This document shows, in pieces, positions 8,065-16,187 of a stretch of DNA of 50,603 nt. A program made the translations under genes and the position numbers. The notes under the pieces are model-generated. The model did no database searches. It was not told where the DNA came from and saw nothing but the letters and a program-made list of their open reading frames with translations. Within the stretch, counting starts at the first letter, position 1. Each line of letters begins with the position of its first letter. Source of the DNA: a virus; the IMG/VR virus record IMGVR_UViG_3300046002_006145, positions 1 to 50,603 of that record. The stretch is one strand, 5' to 3'.

Positions 8065-8787
8065 TTAATAAATTACTTCTCTTATTGAATTTTTATGGTT
8101 GTAAACTCGCTCAATATTATAGATGTAGTTTTTTACATCGCCTTGTTTGTCCATTATATTGGGAGCAGAACCTATTTTTTGTTTTAATTTTTCGAAGTCA
8201 CATTTGCCTTTTTTAGCTATTGCCTGGACCGCACCAATAAGGTATCTATCACGTGAGAAGGCATATCGTTTGAAAATAGATTCTGTTAACTCTACTAAGA
8301 AAGTAGCTTCGTCAAAAAACTTAACTCTAAAATCACCTGACTGAAAATCGTCTGTAGATTTTTCAGTGTGTTTATTGTACATCAATAAATCAGTCGAAAG
8401 CTTGATGTTGGTGTCGTGAGCTTTCATAAATGATTTTAGAGCTTTATAGTCTTCAATTCCTAAGTTGATATAGCAGTTCAGGAAATCGTTTGCTTTCCAT
8501 TTATCTCCACGGGAGTTCAATTGTGCAATTTGTTTCAAGGAAAGGGTGTTGCAAACTACATAATACACTGGATTATTTGTTTTCTTACTCACTTCAAAAC
8601 GGTGTTGGCCGTCAATGATGTGAAAGAAGCCCTGTTCACTTTCAGATACTACAATTGGGCAATAAGGCAACATATTAAAGCCGTTTGATACATCACTGCA
8701 TATTTTATCTATTTTTGAAACACTTAAAACTCTGTTACCTATGATGTTTTCGAAGCACTCATATTTTTTTGATTGTTGTATTACCAT
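8065..8787 (-). CDS. DGQHR/ParB-superfamily protein
   Basis: A 240-residue protein with the motif FHIIDGQHRFEV (residues about 54-65), the DGQHR signature of the ParB/sulfiredoxin-like superfamily. It is followed by VYYVVCNTLSLKQIAQLNSRGDKWKANDFLN, typical of these proteins. The C-terminal half is helical. Relatives occur in phages and in DNA-modification or defence loci; no activity is established. It is a second ParB-fold protein besides the one at 3683-4315 and differs from it in motif. The operator at 8815-8829 lies 28 bases upstream of its start. Confidence 0.7.
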   Translation of the reverse strand: MVIQQSKKYECFENIIGNRVLSVSKIDKICSDVSNGFNMLPYCPIVVSESEQGFFHIIDGQHRFEVSKKTNNPVYYVVCNTLSLKQIAQLNSRGDKWKANDFLNCYINLGIEDYKALKSFMKAHDTNIKLSTDLLMYNKHTEKSTDDFQSGDFRVKFFDEATFLVELTESIFKRYAFSRDRYLIGAVQAIAKKGKCDFEKLKQKIGSAPNIMDKQGDVKNYIYNIERVYNHKNSIREVIY

Positions 8788-8814
8788 TTTTTTTATTAAT
8801 TCGAATTAAAGAAA

Positions 8815-8829
8815 GTATCACTCTGATAC
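8815..8829 (-). promoter_or_regulatory. 15-bp operator overlapping the end of the DnaA-like gene
   Basis: GTATCACTCTGATAC covers the last codons and stop of the upstream gene (8818-9444). It matches the genome-wide operator at 14 of 15 consensus positions. Downstream on the minus strand TACTTTC is only a weak -7-like sequence. It may be a weak promoter for the DGQHR gene, or a site at which bound protein blocks elongation inside the operon. Confidence 0.6.
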
Positions 8830-9444
8830 GCATCTGGTTAAAACTGAATCGATTTTCGAAACAATATCACGAAAGCCTGAATTATATTTTATTTCGTTCC
8901 TGTATGTTTTTATTCCGTGCATTACGGTGGTATGATCACGATTGACAATTTGTCCAATCTCATAAAGTGACATTTTTTCAGTTTCTCGGCAATAATTAAT
9001 AATAATCATCCTTGCGAAAAACGTTTCCTTGGTTCTGCTTTTTGTAATTAAATCGTCAAACTTCAAGCCCATAACGTGGGTGATTGCATCTTTAAGCTTT
9101 TCAATCTTGCCAATGTTCTTGCAGGCGTTTGATTCAAACATTATCGGGATTCCGTATTCCTCGGCAATTTTAATTTCGATACGTGACTGTTTCGAATCAA
9201 TCCAGTTGTCCAGGACAAATATTGTATTCGAATTTAAAAGCATCTGGATGTCTTTGATAAGGTGTTGTTTCTTGGAGTGTTTTTCTGTTAGTCCATTCTT
9301 TATCGGATTAATCGGAACCATACCGATGCTGATAAGAAAGGATTCTGCGATGTCAAATTTTTGCTGTACGTGTTCGATTGGTATTCCACTGGTTTTGCCA
9401 GAGATATACGTTTTATGCTGTTTAGGGCTGTTTTCTGCGATCAT
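8818..9444 (-). CDS. DUF4406 fused to DnaA domain IV
   Basis: A 208-residue two-domain protein. Residues about 11-103 (YISGKTSGIP...NWIDSKQSRIEIKIAEEYGIPIMFE) follow DUF4406, a nucleoside 2-deoxyribosyltransferase-like fold. Residues about 115-205 are a DnaA C-terminal DNA-binding domain, with TFFARMIIINYCRE and the signature RDHTTVMHG at 169-177, which reads DnaA boxes in bacterial initiators. There is no AAA+ domain. It overlaps the DnaC-like loader by 23 bases, so the fusion may direct the replisome to phage DNA or compete with host DnaA. The activity of the first domain is unknown. Confidence 0.82.
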   Translation of the reverse strand: MIAENSPKQHKTYISGKTSGIPIEHVQQKFDIAESFLISIGMVPINPIKNGLTEKHSKKQHLIKDIQMLLNSNTIFVLDNWIDSKQSRIEIKIAEEYGIPIMFESNACKNIGKIEKLKDAITHVMGLKFDDLITKSRTKETFFARMIIINYCRETEKMSLYEIGQIVNRDHTTVMHGIKTYRNEIKYNSGFRDIVSKIDSVLTRCVSE

Positions 9445-10129
9445 TTCCTTTTAAAATATAATAGTTACACATTTCGTTTAAGCGGCTCGATACACGGTCT
9501 TCATAGCGTTTTATAAAGGTTTCGTGGTTAATTGGTAAATTTGATGATATAAGCGTTAAGATATTTGTTTGGTCGCCTCGGTATTCAAGGATCTGCTGCA
9601 GGACGTTGACACGGTTTCCCATATACATACTTTCCAACGGCTCAGCTCCGAGGTCCTGAATAGCCATAACAGGCATTTTTTTAAACTTTTCAATTATTCC
9701 GTTAGTGGAATACTCGTCACAAACTGTGTCTGTTCTGTGACACGGCCAGTGCAGAACTCTTTTTTTTCCTCCGATACTAATGCAAACATTATCGATAAGG
9801 CAGTAAGCTGACATAATTTCCAAAGCCCAAGACTTACCAGAACCGGTATTTCCGGCAATGTATATTCCTGCGTCAAGTCTACCTGGAATAACTTGTGAAG
9901 TGGAAGGATCAATACATTTGAAATCTGGGTCAGCGTGTACCCAACGAATCAGGTTTTCAAAGACAAATCGATTTTCATTATCGATTGTGAATTTTTGGTT
10001 TCGTGCTTTTCCGATTGCTTCGACAACTTTCAGTGCAATTTCCATCTTGTATGGCAGATAAGTAATTCTGGTTACTTTCTGAAAAAGGCCTTGGTCGGCT
10101 ATTTTTTTAAGAATTTCTGCTATTTCCAT
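9422..10129 (-). CDS. DnaC/IstB-type helicase-loader ATPase
   Basis: A 235-residue AAA+ protein. Walker A is GNTGSGKS (residues 93-100), Walker B PVMAIQDLGAE (153-163), sensor I LISSNLPI, and an arginine-finger region YEDRVSSRLNEM. This is the DnaC/DnaI/IstB pattern; such proteins load replicative helicase onto the origin. The gene overlaps the upstream O-like initiator by ten bases and the downstream DUF4406-DnaA fusion by 23 bases, the classic phage initiator-plus-loader order. No helicase gene is visible, so the host DnaB would be recruited. Confidence 0.85.
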   Translation of the reverse strand: MEIAEILKKIADQGLFQKVTRITYLPYKMEIALKVVEAIGKARNQKFTIDNENRFVFENLIRWVHADPDFKCIDPSTSQVIPGRLDAGIYIAGNTGSGKSWALEIMSAYCLIDNVCISIGGKKRVLHWPCHRTDTVCDEYSTNGIIEKFKKMPVMAIQDLGAEPLESMYMGNRVNVLQQILEYRGDQTNILTLISSNLPINHETFIKRYEDRVSSRLNEMCNYYILKGNDRRKQP

Positions 10130-10833
10130 ACTTCTGAATCTTTATATTTCAAATCTTCCTTTTTATAACTTACACTTTTTCTGAAACTTTTTTCATTTTT
10201 TGCCCAAGTTTCCAAACGTCTTTCCAAATCCCAAGTCTTTTCTAATTCCTGCTTGAATTTTGTTCCTGATTTATTTGGTTCTGCCCAGTATCGATAAAAA
10301 TCATTTAGAAAATCTTTGCCATAAACATCAAGATAAGGTTTGAGTGTGTCAGAAAACGAAAGTTTTCTGAAATCATACTTTTCTTTTATAATCTTACTCT
10401 TATCTTCTATTATTTTATCTTCTATTATATTATCTTCTCTTAATGCTATCGTTTCGCTATGCGGTTCGCTATCGCTTTTTAATGGGGTGGCTATAGCCAG
10501 GCTATCTTTTTGCCATCTTTTCAATGCTCCTTTGCGTCCGTTATCTGAATTTATGTTTGATTTTTCGGTAGCATTTGAGTATTGTCGAACAAGGAAATCA
10601 ATGACAATTTTACCGGAATCAATCTTTATTATTTTTTCAGAAATAAGCTCGTCAAAACACTGCTCGTTATTTAACCTTTTCTTTGCTTGCTCTAGTGTTA
10701 AATCACAATCTTTCTGCCAGTATAGTGCCATTAAATTAACATATACACCTTGTGATTCAATTGAGCAAAACATAATATCTCCTGCCAGCCATTCCGCTGG
10801 TTCAAATTGAAAATATGGTAGTCGTTTGCTCAT
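10120..10833 (-). CDS. O-like replication initiator
   Basis: A 237-residue protein. The N-terminal winged-helix-like part starts YFQFEPAEWLAGDIMFCSIESQGVYVNLMALYW (DUF1376/DUF4373-like, residues 6-38), common in phage initiators. A hydrophilic linker (about 110-150) contains a repeated N-I-I-E-D-K peptide, and a C-terminal helical domain resembles DnaD/DnaT-type parts. The linker's coding DNA carries 15-bp direct repeats that could be origin iterons, as in lambda O. It lies six bases downstream of a small HTH gene and overlaps the helicase loader. Confidence 0.75.
   Translation of the reverse strand: MSKRLPYFQFEPAEWLAGDIMFCSIESQGVYVNLMALYWQKDCDLTLEQAKKRLNNEQCFDELISEKIIKIDSGKIVIDFLVRQYSNATEKSNINSDNGRKGALKRWQKDSLAIATPLKSDSEPHSETIALREDNIIEDKIIEDKSKIIKEKYDFRKLSFSDTLKPYLDVYGKDFLNDFYRYWAEPNKSGTKFKQELEKTWDLERRLETWAKNEKSFRKSVSYKKEDLKYKDSEVWK
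10400..10438. repeat. 15-bp direct repeats inside the initiator gene (candidate origin)
   Basis: The plus strand has TTATCTTCTATTATT at 10400-10414, TTATCTTCTATTATA at 10415-10429 and a partial third copy TTATCTTCTC from 10430. The spacing is exactly 15 bp, so the repeats stay in frame and encode repeated I-I-E-D-K. The flanks are AT-rich. Position in the linker of an O-like protein mirrors lambda's origin iterons. Slippage producing a low-complexity linker is the alternative. Confidence 0.5.
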
Positions 10834-10839
10834 AGTATT

Positions 10840-11004
10840 CTATAATTTTTCAATTAAAGAAAGTTCACCAAGCTTCCAATTATGCTTTGCTAGGCGAGCA
10901 TATAATGTTGGCTTTGTAATACCAAGCTTTGCTGACAAATCATCGTGGGAATAGCTTAATAATAGCCTGTTCGCTTTTACTGTTGCTTCTAATTTTGTGA
11001 TCAT
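10840..11004 (-). CDS. 54-residue HTH protein
   Basis: A short gene (ATG at 11004, TAG at 10840) encoding a 54-residue protein with the helix-turn-helix pattern SHDDLSAKLGITKPTLYARLAKHNW. The remainder is a short C-terminal helix. It is the first gene after the operator-promoter at 11073-11094 and precedes the replication initiator by six bases, so it opens the replication operon. It probably binds DNA as a small Cro- or repressor-like regulator; its target is unknown. An AAAAAATT stretch rather than a Shine-Dalgarno sequence precedes the start. Confidence 0.72.
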   Translation of the reverse strand: MITKLEATVKANRLLLSYSHDDLSAKLGITKPTLYARLAKHNWKLGELSLIEKL

Positions 11005-11072
11005 AATTTTTTCTTTTTAATTTTTTTACTAAATCGGGTTAAAGAATAGCGGTCATAAGAAACCGCTTTTCC

Positions 11073-11094
11073 GTATTACTGTGGTACAAATATA
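11073..11094 (-). promoter_or_regulatory. Replication-operon promoter with operator
   Basis: The minus-strand -7 box TATATTTG (11094-11087) shares its final G with the operator 11073-11087 (plus-strand GTATTACTGTGGTAC). The predicted start falls inside the operator. The transcript would begin about 75 bases before the small HTH gene; the leader contains a short hairpin (11048-11067, AGCGGT/ACCGCT). Confidence 0.75.
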
Positions 11095-11147
11095 AAACAT
11101 ATTTCAGTCATTATCTGTGAAATAAATAAATATTTATTTTTTAATTT

Positions 11148-11171
11148 AACACCAGCCCGAAGGCCAGTGTT
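11148..11171 (-). terminator. Hairpin with UUCG tetraloop after the recombination block
   Basis: Ten-base-pair stem AACACTGGCC/GGCTGGTGTT (two G-U pairs) closed by a cUUCGg tetraloop on the minus strand, just after the stop of the gene at 11184. Only a short T-rich stretch follows on that strand; on the plus strand TTTTT follows directly. It probably ends or attenuates the recombination-block transcript before the replication promoter. Confidence 0.65.
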
Positions 11172-11183
11172 TTTAGGTTATTC

Positions 11184-11927
11184 TTACTGCTCAATTATCG
11201 CAATATCAGGGCATATTTCCCTTATCTTTTCTAGTTGGCTGTCCACTACCTTATCCCTAATATCTTCCATTGTCTGGTTTGCTGCAGGCGAAAGAAGTAT
11301 GAATGACACGTCACGGCCATCTACTCTGGCGAAGGTTTCGATCTCTAGCGTTTCGGCTGGCATACCTTTGAAAATTGGTATTTTAAGCGTGAAAGCTGAC
11401 GGAAGGTTACTGTTTACTGTTTGGGCAAACTTATCGGTTCTGTCACCGTTTTCCTTTGCCGAACGTTCGATGCTATTGTTTACCGTGGCTGTGAAGTTCA
11501 TTAGTTCGGTAACCAGTTTCATATTCTCTGATTTGTCAGAAAAGAAAGCACGGTTCATTTTGAAAAACATTCCCAACTCAGTAGGTGTCCAAATCTTTCC
11601 AGTATTGATTCCGAATTCAAGGAACTTCGGATGCTCGGCCAGTGTGCCTTTAATGTTTCCAAAAAGATACTCGTCATTTTCGTTGTAAACGAGTTTGATG
11701 CTTATATCTTCACGGTTAACGAGAATGTGGCAACGCTTTTGGTTGATCTGGTCTTCCTGGTCCTTTCTCTTTGAAAGGAATTCAAGTACTGAACCGATAA
11801 CACCTCGCACATCCAACTTGATAGGTGCTTTAATTGGAAGCTCATTCACTGACTCTACTTCCCTTACAATAATTTCGGCTTTTGACATTCCAGGGGCAAG
11901 ATTTACTTGCAGTTTTTCGTTTTGCAT
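11184..11927 (-). CDS. Conserved protein of the recombination block (DUF2303-like)
   Basis: A 247-residue soluble protein. The central part, with TLAEHPKFLEFGINTGKIWTPTELGMFFKMNR and later LPSAFTLKIPIFKGMPAETLEIE, resembles DUF2303 proteins found beside phage recombination genes. No catalytic motif is visible and the function is unknown. It is the last gene of an operon that starts with the SbcC-like ATPase and includes RecT, and it is followed by the tetraloop hairpin. The family call is tentative. Confidence 0.55.
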   Translation of the reverse strand: MQNEKLQVNLAPGMSKAEIIVREVESVNELPIKAPIKLDVRGVIGSVLEFLSKRKDQEDQINQKRCHILVNREDISIKLVYNENDEYLFGNIKGTLAEHPKFLEFGINTGKIWTPTELGMFFKMNRAFFSDKSENMKLVTELMNFTATVNNSIERSAKENGDRTDKFAQTVNSNLPSAFTLKIPIFKGMPAETLEIETFARVDGRDVSFILLSPAANQTMEDIRDKVVDSQLEKIREICPDIAIIEQ

Positions 11928-11955
11928 AATATTAATTTTTTAAAGTTTTTTTAAA

Positions 11956-12387
11956 TTAGTTTCCTGTTCCTGTTTCACGTACTACTTGAAAGATACTTCC
12001 TTGAAGCTCGTCGGCATAAGCAGGACGGCTTTCGATTAACTCACCGTCTTCGTTGTAGAATCCAACTTCACGTGTTTGAGGGTCAATAAACTTGAAACAA
12101 ACCTCGGTAACGTGTTCTGATTTATTTTTCAGTCCAGTAAGGATTGAAGATCTGTCTTCAATCAATGGTTTCATTCTCAATTTGAATCCTTCCATTGCGA
12201 ACTTTTTTTCGATTTCAATATCGTTGATTTCGATGGCTGTTTCTGAAAGTTCTTCTTTCATCTTTAGCAACTGGTCTGGTTTGAATCTCTTCATATAACC
12301 TTTTTGCTCAACTGAATCACAATTGTCTTTTAAAAATTCTACTCTTCTTTTCGGATCCTGAATATCCTTTCCTAATTCTCTTTGCAT
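11956..12387 (-). CDS. Hypothetical protein in the recombination block
   Basis: A 143-residue charged protein, helical for about the first 80 residues and beta-rich near the C-terminus (VTEVCFKFIDPQTREVGFYNEDGELIESRPAY). I recognise no family. It lies between the MBL-fold gene and the DUF2303-like gene with short spacers, so it is co-transcribed with RecT and probably serves recombination or DNA protection. Confidence 0.6.
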   Translation of the reverse strand: MQRELGKDIQDPKRRVEFLKDNCDSVEQKGYMKRFKPDQLLKMKEELSETAIEINDIEIEKKFAMEGFKLRMKPLIEDRSSILTGLKNKSEHVTEVCFKFIDPQTREVGFYNEDGELIESRPAYADELQGSIFQVVRETGTGN

Positions 12388-12417
12388 AATATTTGTGTTT
12401 TTGCCCTTCGGCTATTA

Positions 12418-13158
12418 TTAAAATGGTGTTTTGTTAAATGGAATTATCATTCCTGAATCTGCAATGTGTATTGTCTTTCCTGTGGCTTCGAACATATCTT
12501 GTCTGAACTCGTCAGCGTTACTGTTGCCATCGCTCAAATGGATTAAAATTATGTTATTCACTTGCGATAAATCATTAGCCAATAGGGCTTCTTTGCACGT
12601 TTCAAAAGACATATGACTTTGAAGCGTTCTGTCACGAAGTATCGATGGAACCCTACCAGCTTCGATGTTTCTTTTTAACAGATCCATTCTGTAATTGGCT
12701 TCGATAAGAACGTTATTCAAATTGGCGAACCTGTTTGGCAAAAAATAAGTGTCAGTTGCAAAAAGCACGTTTCCAGTTTCCGGATGATTAATAAGAAATC
12801 CAAATGGCTCTTTTGCATCGTGTTTCACTTTGAACGGTATTACTGAAAAATTGCCAATCTTTATTTTTTTCATATCTGTAAGCAAAAACGGAAGGAACTT
12901 GCTTTTTAAGCTTAGTTTTGAATTCGTTCCTGCTGACATAAAAACATTAATTCTGGCATCTAAAAAGTCATTGATATACTTTGCGTGGTCACCGTGTTCG
13001 TGACTTACCAAAGCCCCTACAACCTTGCTGATATTGAAATCCAAAGCATATTTCACTTCTTTAAAAGAAACCCCGCACTCGATAACGAGTGCTTCGGTTT
13101 CATTTTGAATTATGTAACAATTTCCTTTGGACGAACTGCCAAGAATGTGAAGTTCCAT
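12418..13158 (-). CDS. Metallo-beta-lactamase-fold hydrolase/nuclease
   Basis: A 246-residue MBL-fold protein. The metal ligands are visible as SHEHGDH (H53, H55, D57, H58), H113, FATDTY (D136) and a late ILIHLS histidine near 207. The start GSSSKGNCYII resembles YycJ/PhnP-type members, which include single-strand DNA exonucleases. The start codon overlaps the stop of recT, and no RecE, lambda-exo or Cas4-type nuclease is present. It may therefore supply the nuclease that makes ssDNA for RecT. A phosphodiesterase acting on another substrate is possible. Confidence 0.8.
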   Translation of the reverse strand: MELHILGSSSKGNCYIIQNETEALVIECGVSFKEVKYALDFNISKVVGALVSHEHGDHAKYINDFLDARINVFMSAGTNSKLSLKSKFLPFLLTDMKKIKIGNFSVIPFKVKHDAKEPFGFLINHPETGNVLFATDTYFLPNRFANLNNVLIEANYRMDLLKRNIEAGRVPSILRDRTLQSHMSFETCKEALLANDLSQVNNIILIHLSDGNSNADEFRQDMFEATGKTIHIADSGMIIPFNKTPF

Positions 13159-14075
13159 TAAAAGCCTGGTTTAGTTGGCGCAGTTCCGTTGTTGTCGAAT
13201 AACTCTGTTGTTGCTTCTTTATCCGTTGAAACAGGCTCAGCAGCTTTTGCAGCTGGCTCAGCTTTCTTAGCTGGTTCCGGCTTAACTGTTTCGGCTTCCA
13301 CTTCCATATCGATAACTTCCTTATTTGCGCTTTCAGACTTTTCACGGGTTACTTTATCCGAAACATCTTCATAATCGATGTCAATAATATCCCTTATTTC
13401 GTCGTCTGTTTTCATACCCATTGAAAGCTCCGGTGCATAAGCATTGGTCCAGAAGGAAGCAGTTCGGTAAATAAGCATTTGGCGTGCCATTGTCTGCCAT
13501 TTTGAACCTGCCTTAGTGTACCAACCTTCCTGTATTGCCATTCTTATATCGATTGGCGAAGATTCCAAAACCTCGGAAGATCCTTTTGCAGTTGTGAAGG
13601 CAACACATTGAATGTTGTCAATTTGCGTTCCATCAAACTCTTTGGTCACGGCTGCTTTTCTTTGGCCATCCCAAACATAATCCGTATAAGGTACTTTTCC
13701 ACAACGGCCAAGGTTGGTGAAGCGATACTGTAATGGATTGAAACGGCCGCAAGTGTTAACGGTTGCGATAAGGAATTTGGAAGACCAGGAAGGGCGGCCG
13801 TAAATGATTACCATATTCTGCATAATCATAAGAGCCGAAGCCCCGATACGTTGTGCCATTTCAATTGCTATCATACAATTGGCCATTGCCTTGTTTTCCG
13901 GATTGATAGCCACGCCATTCTTTAATGCCAGATTAGTTCTGTACATATCAGGAACCAATTCTGAACTTGAAAACAGTTTGCAGACACGCTGCATTGTTTC
14001 GAATTGAACTGGGTCAAAGAAATTGAATGTTGCCACTTCGCTTGTCTTCGATACTTGTAAATTTTGATTTTCCAT
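13158..14075 (-). CDS. recT: RecT-family single-strand annealing protein
   Basis: A 305-residue RecT-type annealase. Diagnostic stretches are NCMIAIEMAQRIGASALMIMQN, YGRPSWSSKFLIATVN, and WQTMARQMLIYRTASFWTNAYAPEL. The last about 75 residues are disordered and rich in Lys, Glu, Ala and Pro. It anneals complementary ssDNA during phage recombination. The CCGCAACA leader precedes its ATG directly. It is followed without a gap by the MBL-fold gene and preceded by the SbcC-like ATPase. Confidence 0.9.
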   Translation of the reverse strand: MENQNLQVSKTSEVATFNFFDPVQFETMQRVCKLFSSSELVPDMYRTNLALKNGVAINPENKAMANCMIAIEMAQRIGASALMIMQNMVIIYGRPSWSSKFLIATVNTCGRFNPLQYRFTNLGRCGKVPYTDYVWDGQRKAAVTKEFDGTQIDNIQCVAFTTAKGSSEVLESSPIDIRMAIQEGWYTKAGSKWQTMARQMLIYRTASFWTNAYAPELSMGMKTDDEIRDIIDIDYEDVSDKVTREKSESANKEVIDMEVEAETVKPEPAKKAEPAAKAAEPVSTDKEATTELFDNNGTAPTKPGF

Positions 14076-14104
14076 TGTTGCGGATTGTTTAAAAAAGTGA
14101 ATAA

Positions 14105-16081
14105 TTATTTAATTGTTAATGAGGCTTCTCTGGTAACTACCAGGTGAACCATTTGTGCATCTGTTTCAATAAAGTCGTTTACTGATTCGGCTGAATCAAT
14201 GAAAATCGGTGCAGCCACGTTGTAGAATTTCGATAATGAATTGATAATGTCAATACCTGCGTTTATCCTTTCGGCTGTGTTGGTGGCTGCAATAGGCACG
14301 CCAGCCTTATTGGTTGGAATACAAGCTTCGAACTCGTTACCGTCATTTGTCTTGTCGAATAATTGGAATTTTACTATTTTGAAAAGTCCGTTTATACGTA
14401 TGTCACACTCTTCAATTTTAACACGGTTGAAGTCGTCAATATTGAATTCCTGTTTTTCGCAGTCTGCTATCTGTTGTGCCAATTCAGAACCCTGTTTTTC
14501 AAGTGTTTTAATCTCGGTTTTGTATTTGGCAATCAAATCCTTTTGGGAAAATTCCTTTTTCAGTTCGTCACGCTTTGTAACCAGTTCGGTTTTTTTAGCG
14601 TTCAGTTCTAAATTGTCAACTGGCTTCACTTCTGAAATAGTGGCTTCGATAGCTTTAATTTCTTTATCCAATCCCTGCCATTCTGGAAGCTCGGAAGCGA
14701 TGATATTTACAGGTTCAATGGTGTGAAACTGTTTCAGTTGTTCGGTAAGGCTTGCAATCTCGGCTTTGCTATTTTCGGCAAGCAAATTATATTCTGAAGC
14801 TTCCTTTTCAATAGTTGCGATTTGAGTATTTAGAATTTCTATTTCGCCTTTAAGTTTTAATCCTTTGGTATTAATGTCTGCCAATTTTTTAGCCTTATCA
14901 GCTTTGAAGTTGACTAACATTTCAGATTTCTTTGCTTCAACGTCACCTGATTCAAATTCACGTTTACAAGTTGGGCAATGAAAGGTATTATCATCAAAGT
15001 TTAATTCCTTTGCGCTTTTCATTGTCCATTCTGTACGAAGATTTGAAACATCAATATTATTTTTTTCCAAGTTAGCCTTAACGCTTACAAGCTTATTTTG
15101 ACATTCGGTTATATAAAAATCTTCGTTTTTTAAGTTTGAATTTGCCTTTTTTATTCTGTCGTCTAATTCCCTGCGTTTTTGGGTTTCTTCAAAGCTATTT
15201 TCCGTAGCTTTTGAAGTTGCCAAATTCACAACTTCCTGCTGTTTAGTTTTAAGCGAATTAATCTGCTTTTGCTTTTCCTGAATTTCATCATACTGGCCAC
15301 GGATTGCAGCTGCTTTGTCCGAAATCTGTAATTCAATACCTGTAATTAAATCATCGGTTAAATTGATTTCACCTTCAATACTTTCGAAGTCTTTCTGTTC
15401 CGGCATTAATTTAGTCGTCTGATCAATCCTCGGCTGGATATTTTCAAGGTCGTCTTTCAACTTTTTCTTGCGTGCTGAAAGTTCCTTTTTGAAGTCACCT
15501 AATGATTTGCCGTTTAACAGTTCAAGCAGTGAAGCAAATACTGGGTTTGAATTGGCAATCTCTTTATCACTTACAGTTCCGGCAATTTGGAAAAGGAATT
15601 CACGTTGTTTCGTCCAGTGTAATGCAAGGAAGGCCGAAGGATTTGTTATCAGTTTGAAAACTGTTTCGTCTGCAATGGTGTCAACGAAAGCCTTGTATTC
15701 GCCAGCTTTTTTGGGAACATCATTGATATAGTATAGCGTTTCGCATCCGTCAAAAACCTCTTCGGCTGTTCCACGTCTGCGTGTCCATTTTTGGTGAAGT
15801 ACACGTCTGAATGTTGTTTCAGTTCCGTCAATATTGATAAGCGCTGCCACTTCCGAATCAACACGGTCAAGGCGTTTTCCGTCAATGGTTGGAATAATCT
15901 CAAAATCTTTTCTGTCAAACTGGTCTTTACCGAAGAGCATCCAGACGAAACCGTCAAAAACGGTTGATTTGCCTGTGGCATTCTTGCCAGAAATTGTAGT
16001 TTCCTTATGGAAATCTACGCTTAGTTCCTTATGTCCTCTGAAGTTTACAAGGCTCAAACTAAGTAAATTTACTTTTTTCAT
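14105..16081 (-). CDS. SbcC/RecF-like ATPase with zinc hook
   Basis: A 658-residue SMC-like ATPase. Walker A is GKNATGKST (residues 32-40). Two coiled-coil arms flank a zinc-hook CPTC (369-372), and the C-terminus has FIDSAESV and VTREASL. Such proteins act in double-strand-break processing with a nuclease partner. The ATG at 16081 is chosen over an in-frame ATG at 16129, because the -7 box at 16126-16119 would place the transcript start downstream of 16129. The ACCGCAACAATT leader precedes 16081. No SbcD-type nuclease is adjacent; the MBL-fold protein two genes on is the candidate partner. Confidence 0.85.
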   Translation of the reverse strand: MKKVNLLSLSLVNFRGHKELSVDFHKETTISGKNATGKSTVFDGFVWMLFGKDQFDRKDFEIIPTIDGKRLDRVDSEVAALINIDGTETTFRRVLHQKWTRRRGTAEEVFDGCETLYYINDVPKKAGEYKAFVDTIADETVFKLITNPSAFLALHWTKQREFLFQIAGTVSDKEIANSNPVFASLLELLNGKSLGDFKKELSARKKKLKDDLENIQPRIDQTTKLMPEQKDFESIEGEINLTDDLITGIELQISDKAAAIRGQYDEIQEKQKQINSLKTKQQEVVNLATSKATENSFEETQKRRELDDRIKKANSNLKNEDFYITECQNKLVSVKANLEKNNIDVSNLRTEWTMKSAKELNFDDNTFHCPTCKREFESGDVEAKKSEMLVNFKADKAKKLADINTKGLKLKGEIEILNTQIATIEKEASEYNLLAENSKAEIASLTEQLKQFHTIEPVNIIASELPEWQGLDKEIKAIEATISEVKPVDNLELNAKKTELVTKRDELKKEFSQKDLIAKYKTEIKTLEKQGSELAQQIADCEKQEFNIDDFNRVKIEECDIRINGLFKIVKFQLFDKTNDGNEFEACIPTNKAGVPIAATNTAERINAGIDIINSLSKFYNVAAPIFIDSAESVNDFIETDAQMVHLVVTREASLTIK

Positions 16082-16104
16082 AATTGTTGCGGTTTTAAAA
16101 TTAC

Positions 16105-16126
16105 GTATTACTGTGATACAAATATA
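16105..16126 (-). promoter_or_regulatory. Recombination-operon promoter with operator
   Basis: The minus-strand -7 box TATATTTG (16126-16119) shares its last G with the operator 16105-16119 (plus-strand GTATTACTGTGATAC). The predicted start lies inside the operator, giving a leader of about 30 bases that ends in the CGCAAC element before ATG at 16081. Confidence 0.78.
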
Positions 16127-16187
16127 CACTTTTATTTAATATGTATGTGTTTTTAGTTTTATTTTTTAAATAATTGTGAAAATTTGT

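Noticed and set aside
10391-10445. CRISPR-like short repeats
   Set aside because: The units are contiguous 15-mers with no spacers, and there are no cas genes. Origin iterons or a repetitive linker fit better.
10340-10810. Plus-strand open frame opposite the replication initiator
   Set aside because: Its sequence is the antisense of the initiator, including the repeat-derived SSIILSSIIL run, and no promoter precedes it.
11048-11067. Hairpin AGCGGT/ACCGCT as a riboswitch or terminator
   Set aside because: Only a six-base stem with a weak T-run. It lies in the replication leader and shows no known riboswitch consensus.
16082-16129. N-terminal extension of the SbcC-like ATPase from an ATG at 16129
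   Set aside because: The -7 box and operator at 16105-16126 put transcription start after that codon, and the ACCGCAAC leader marks 16081.
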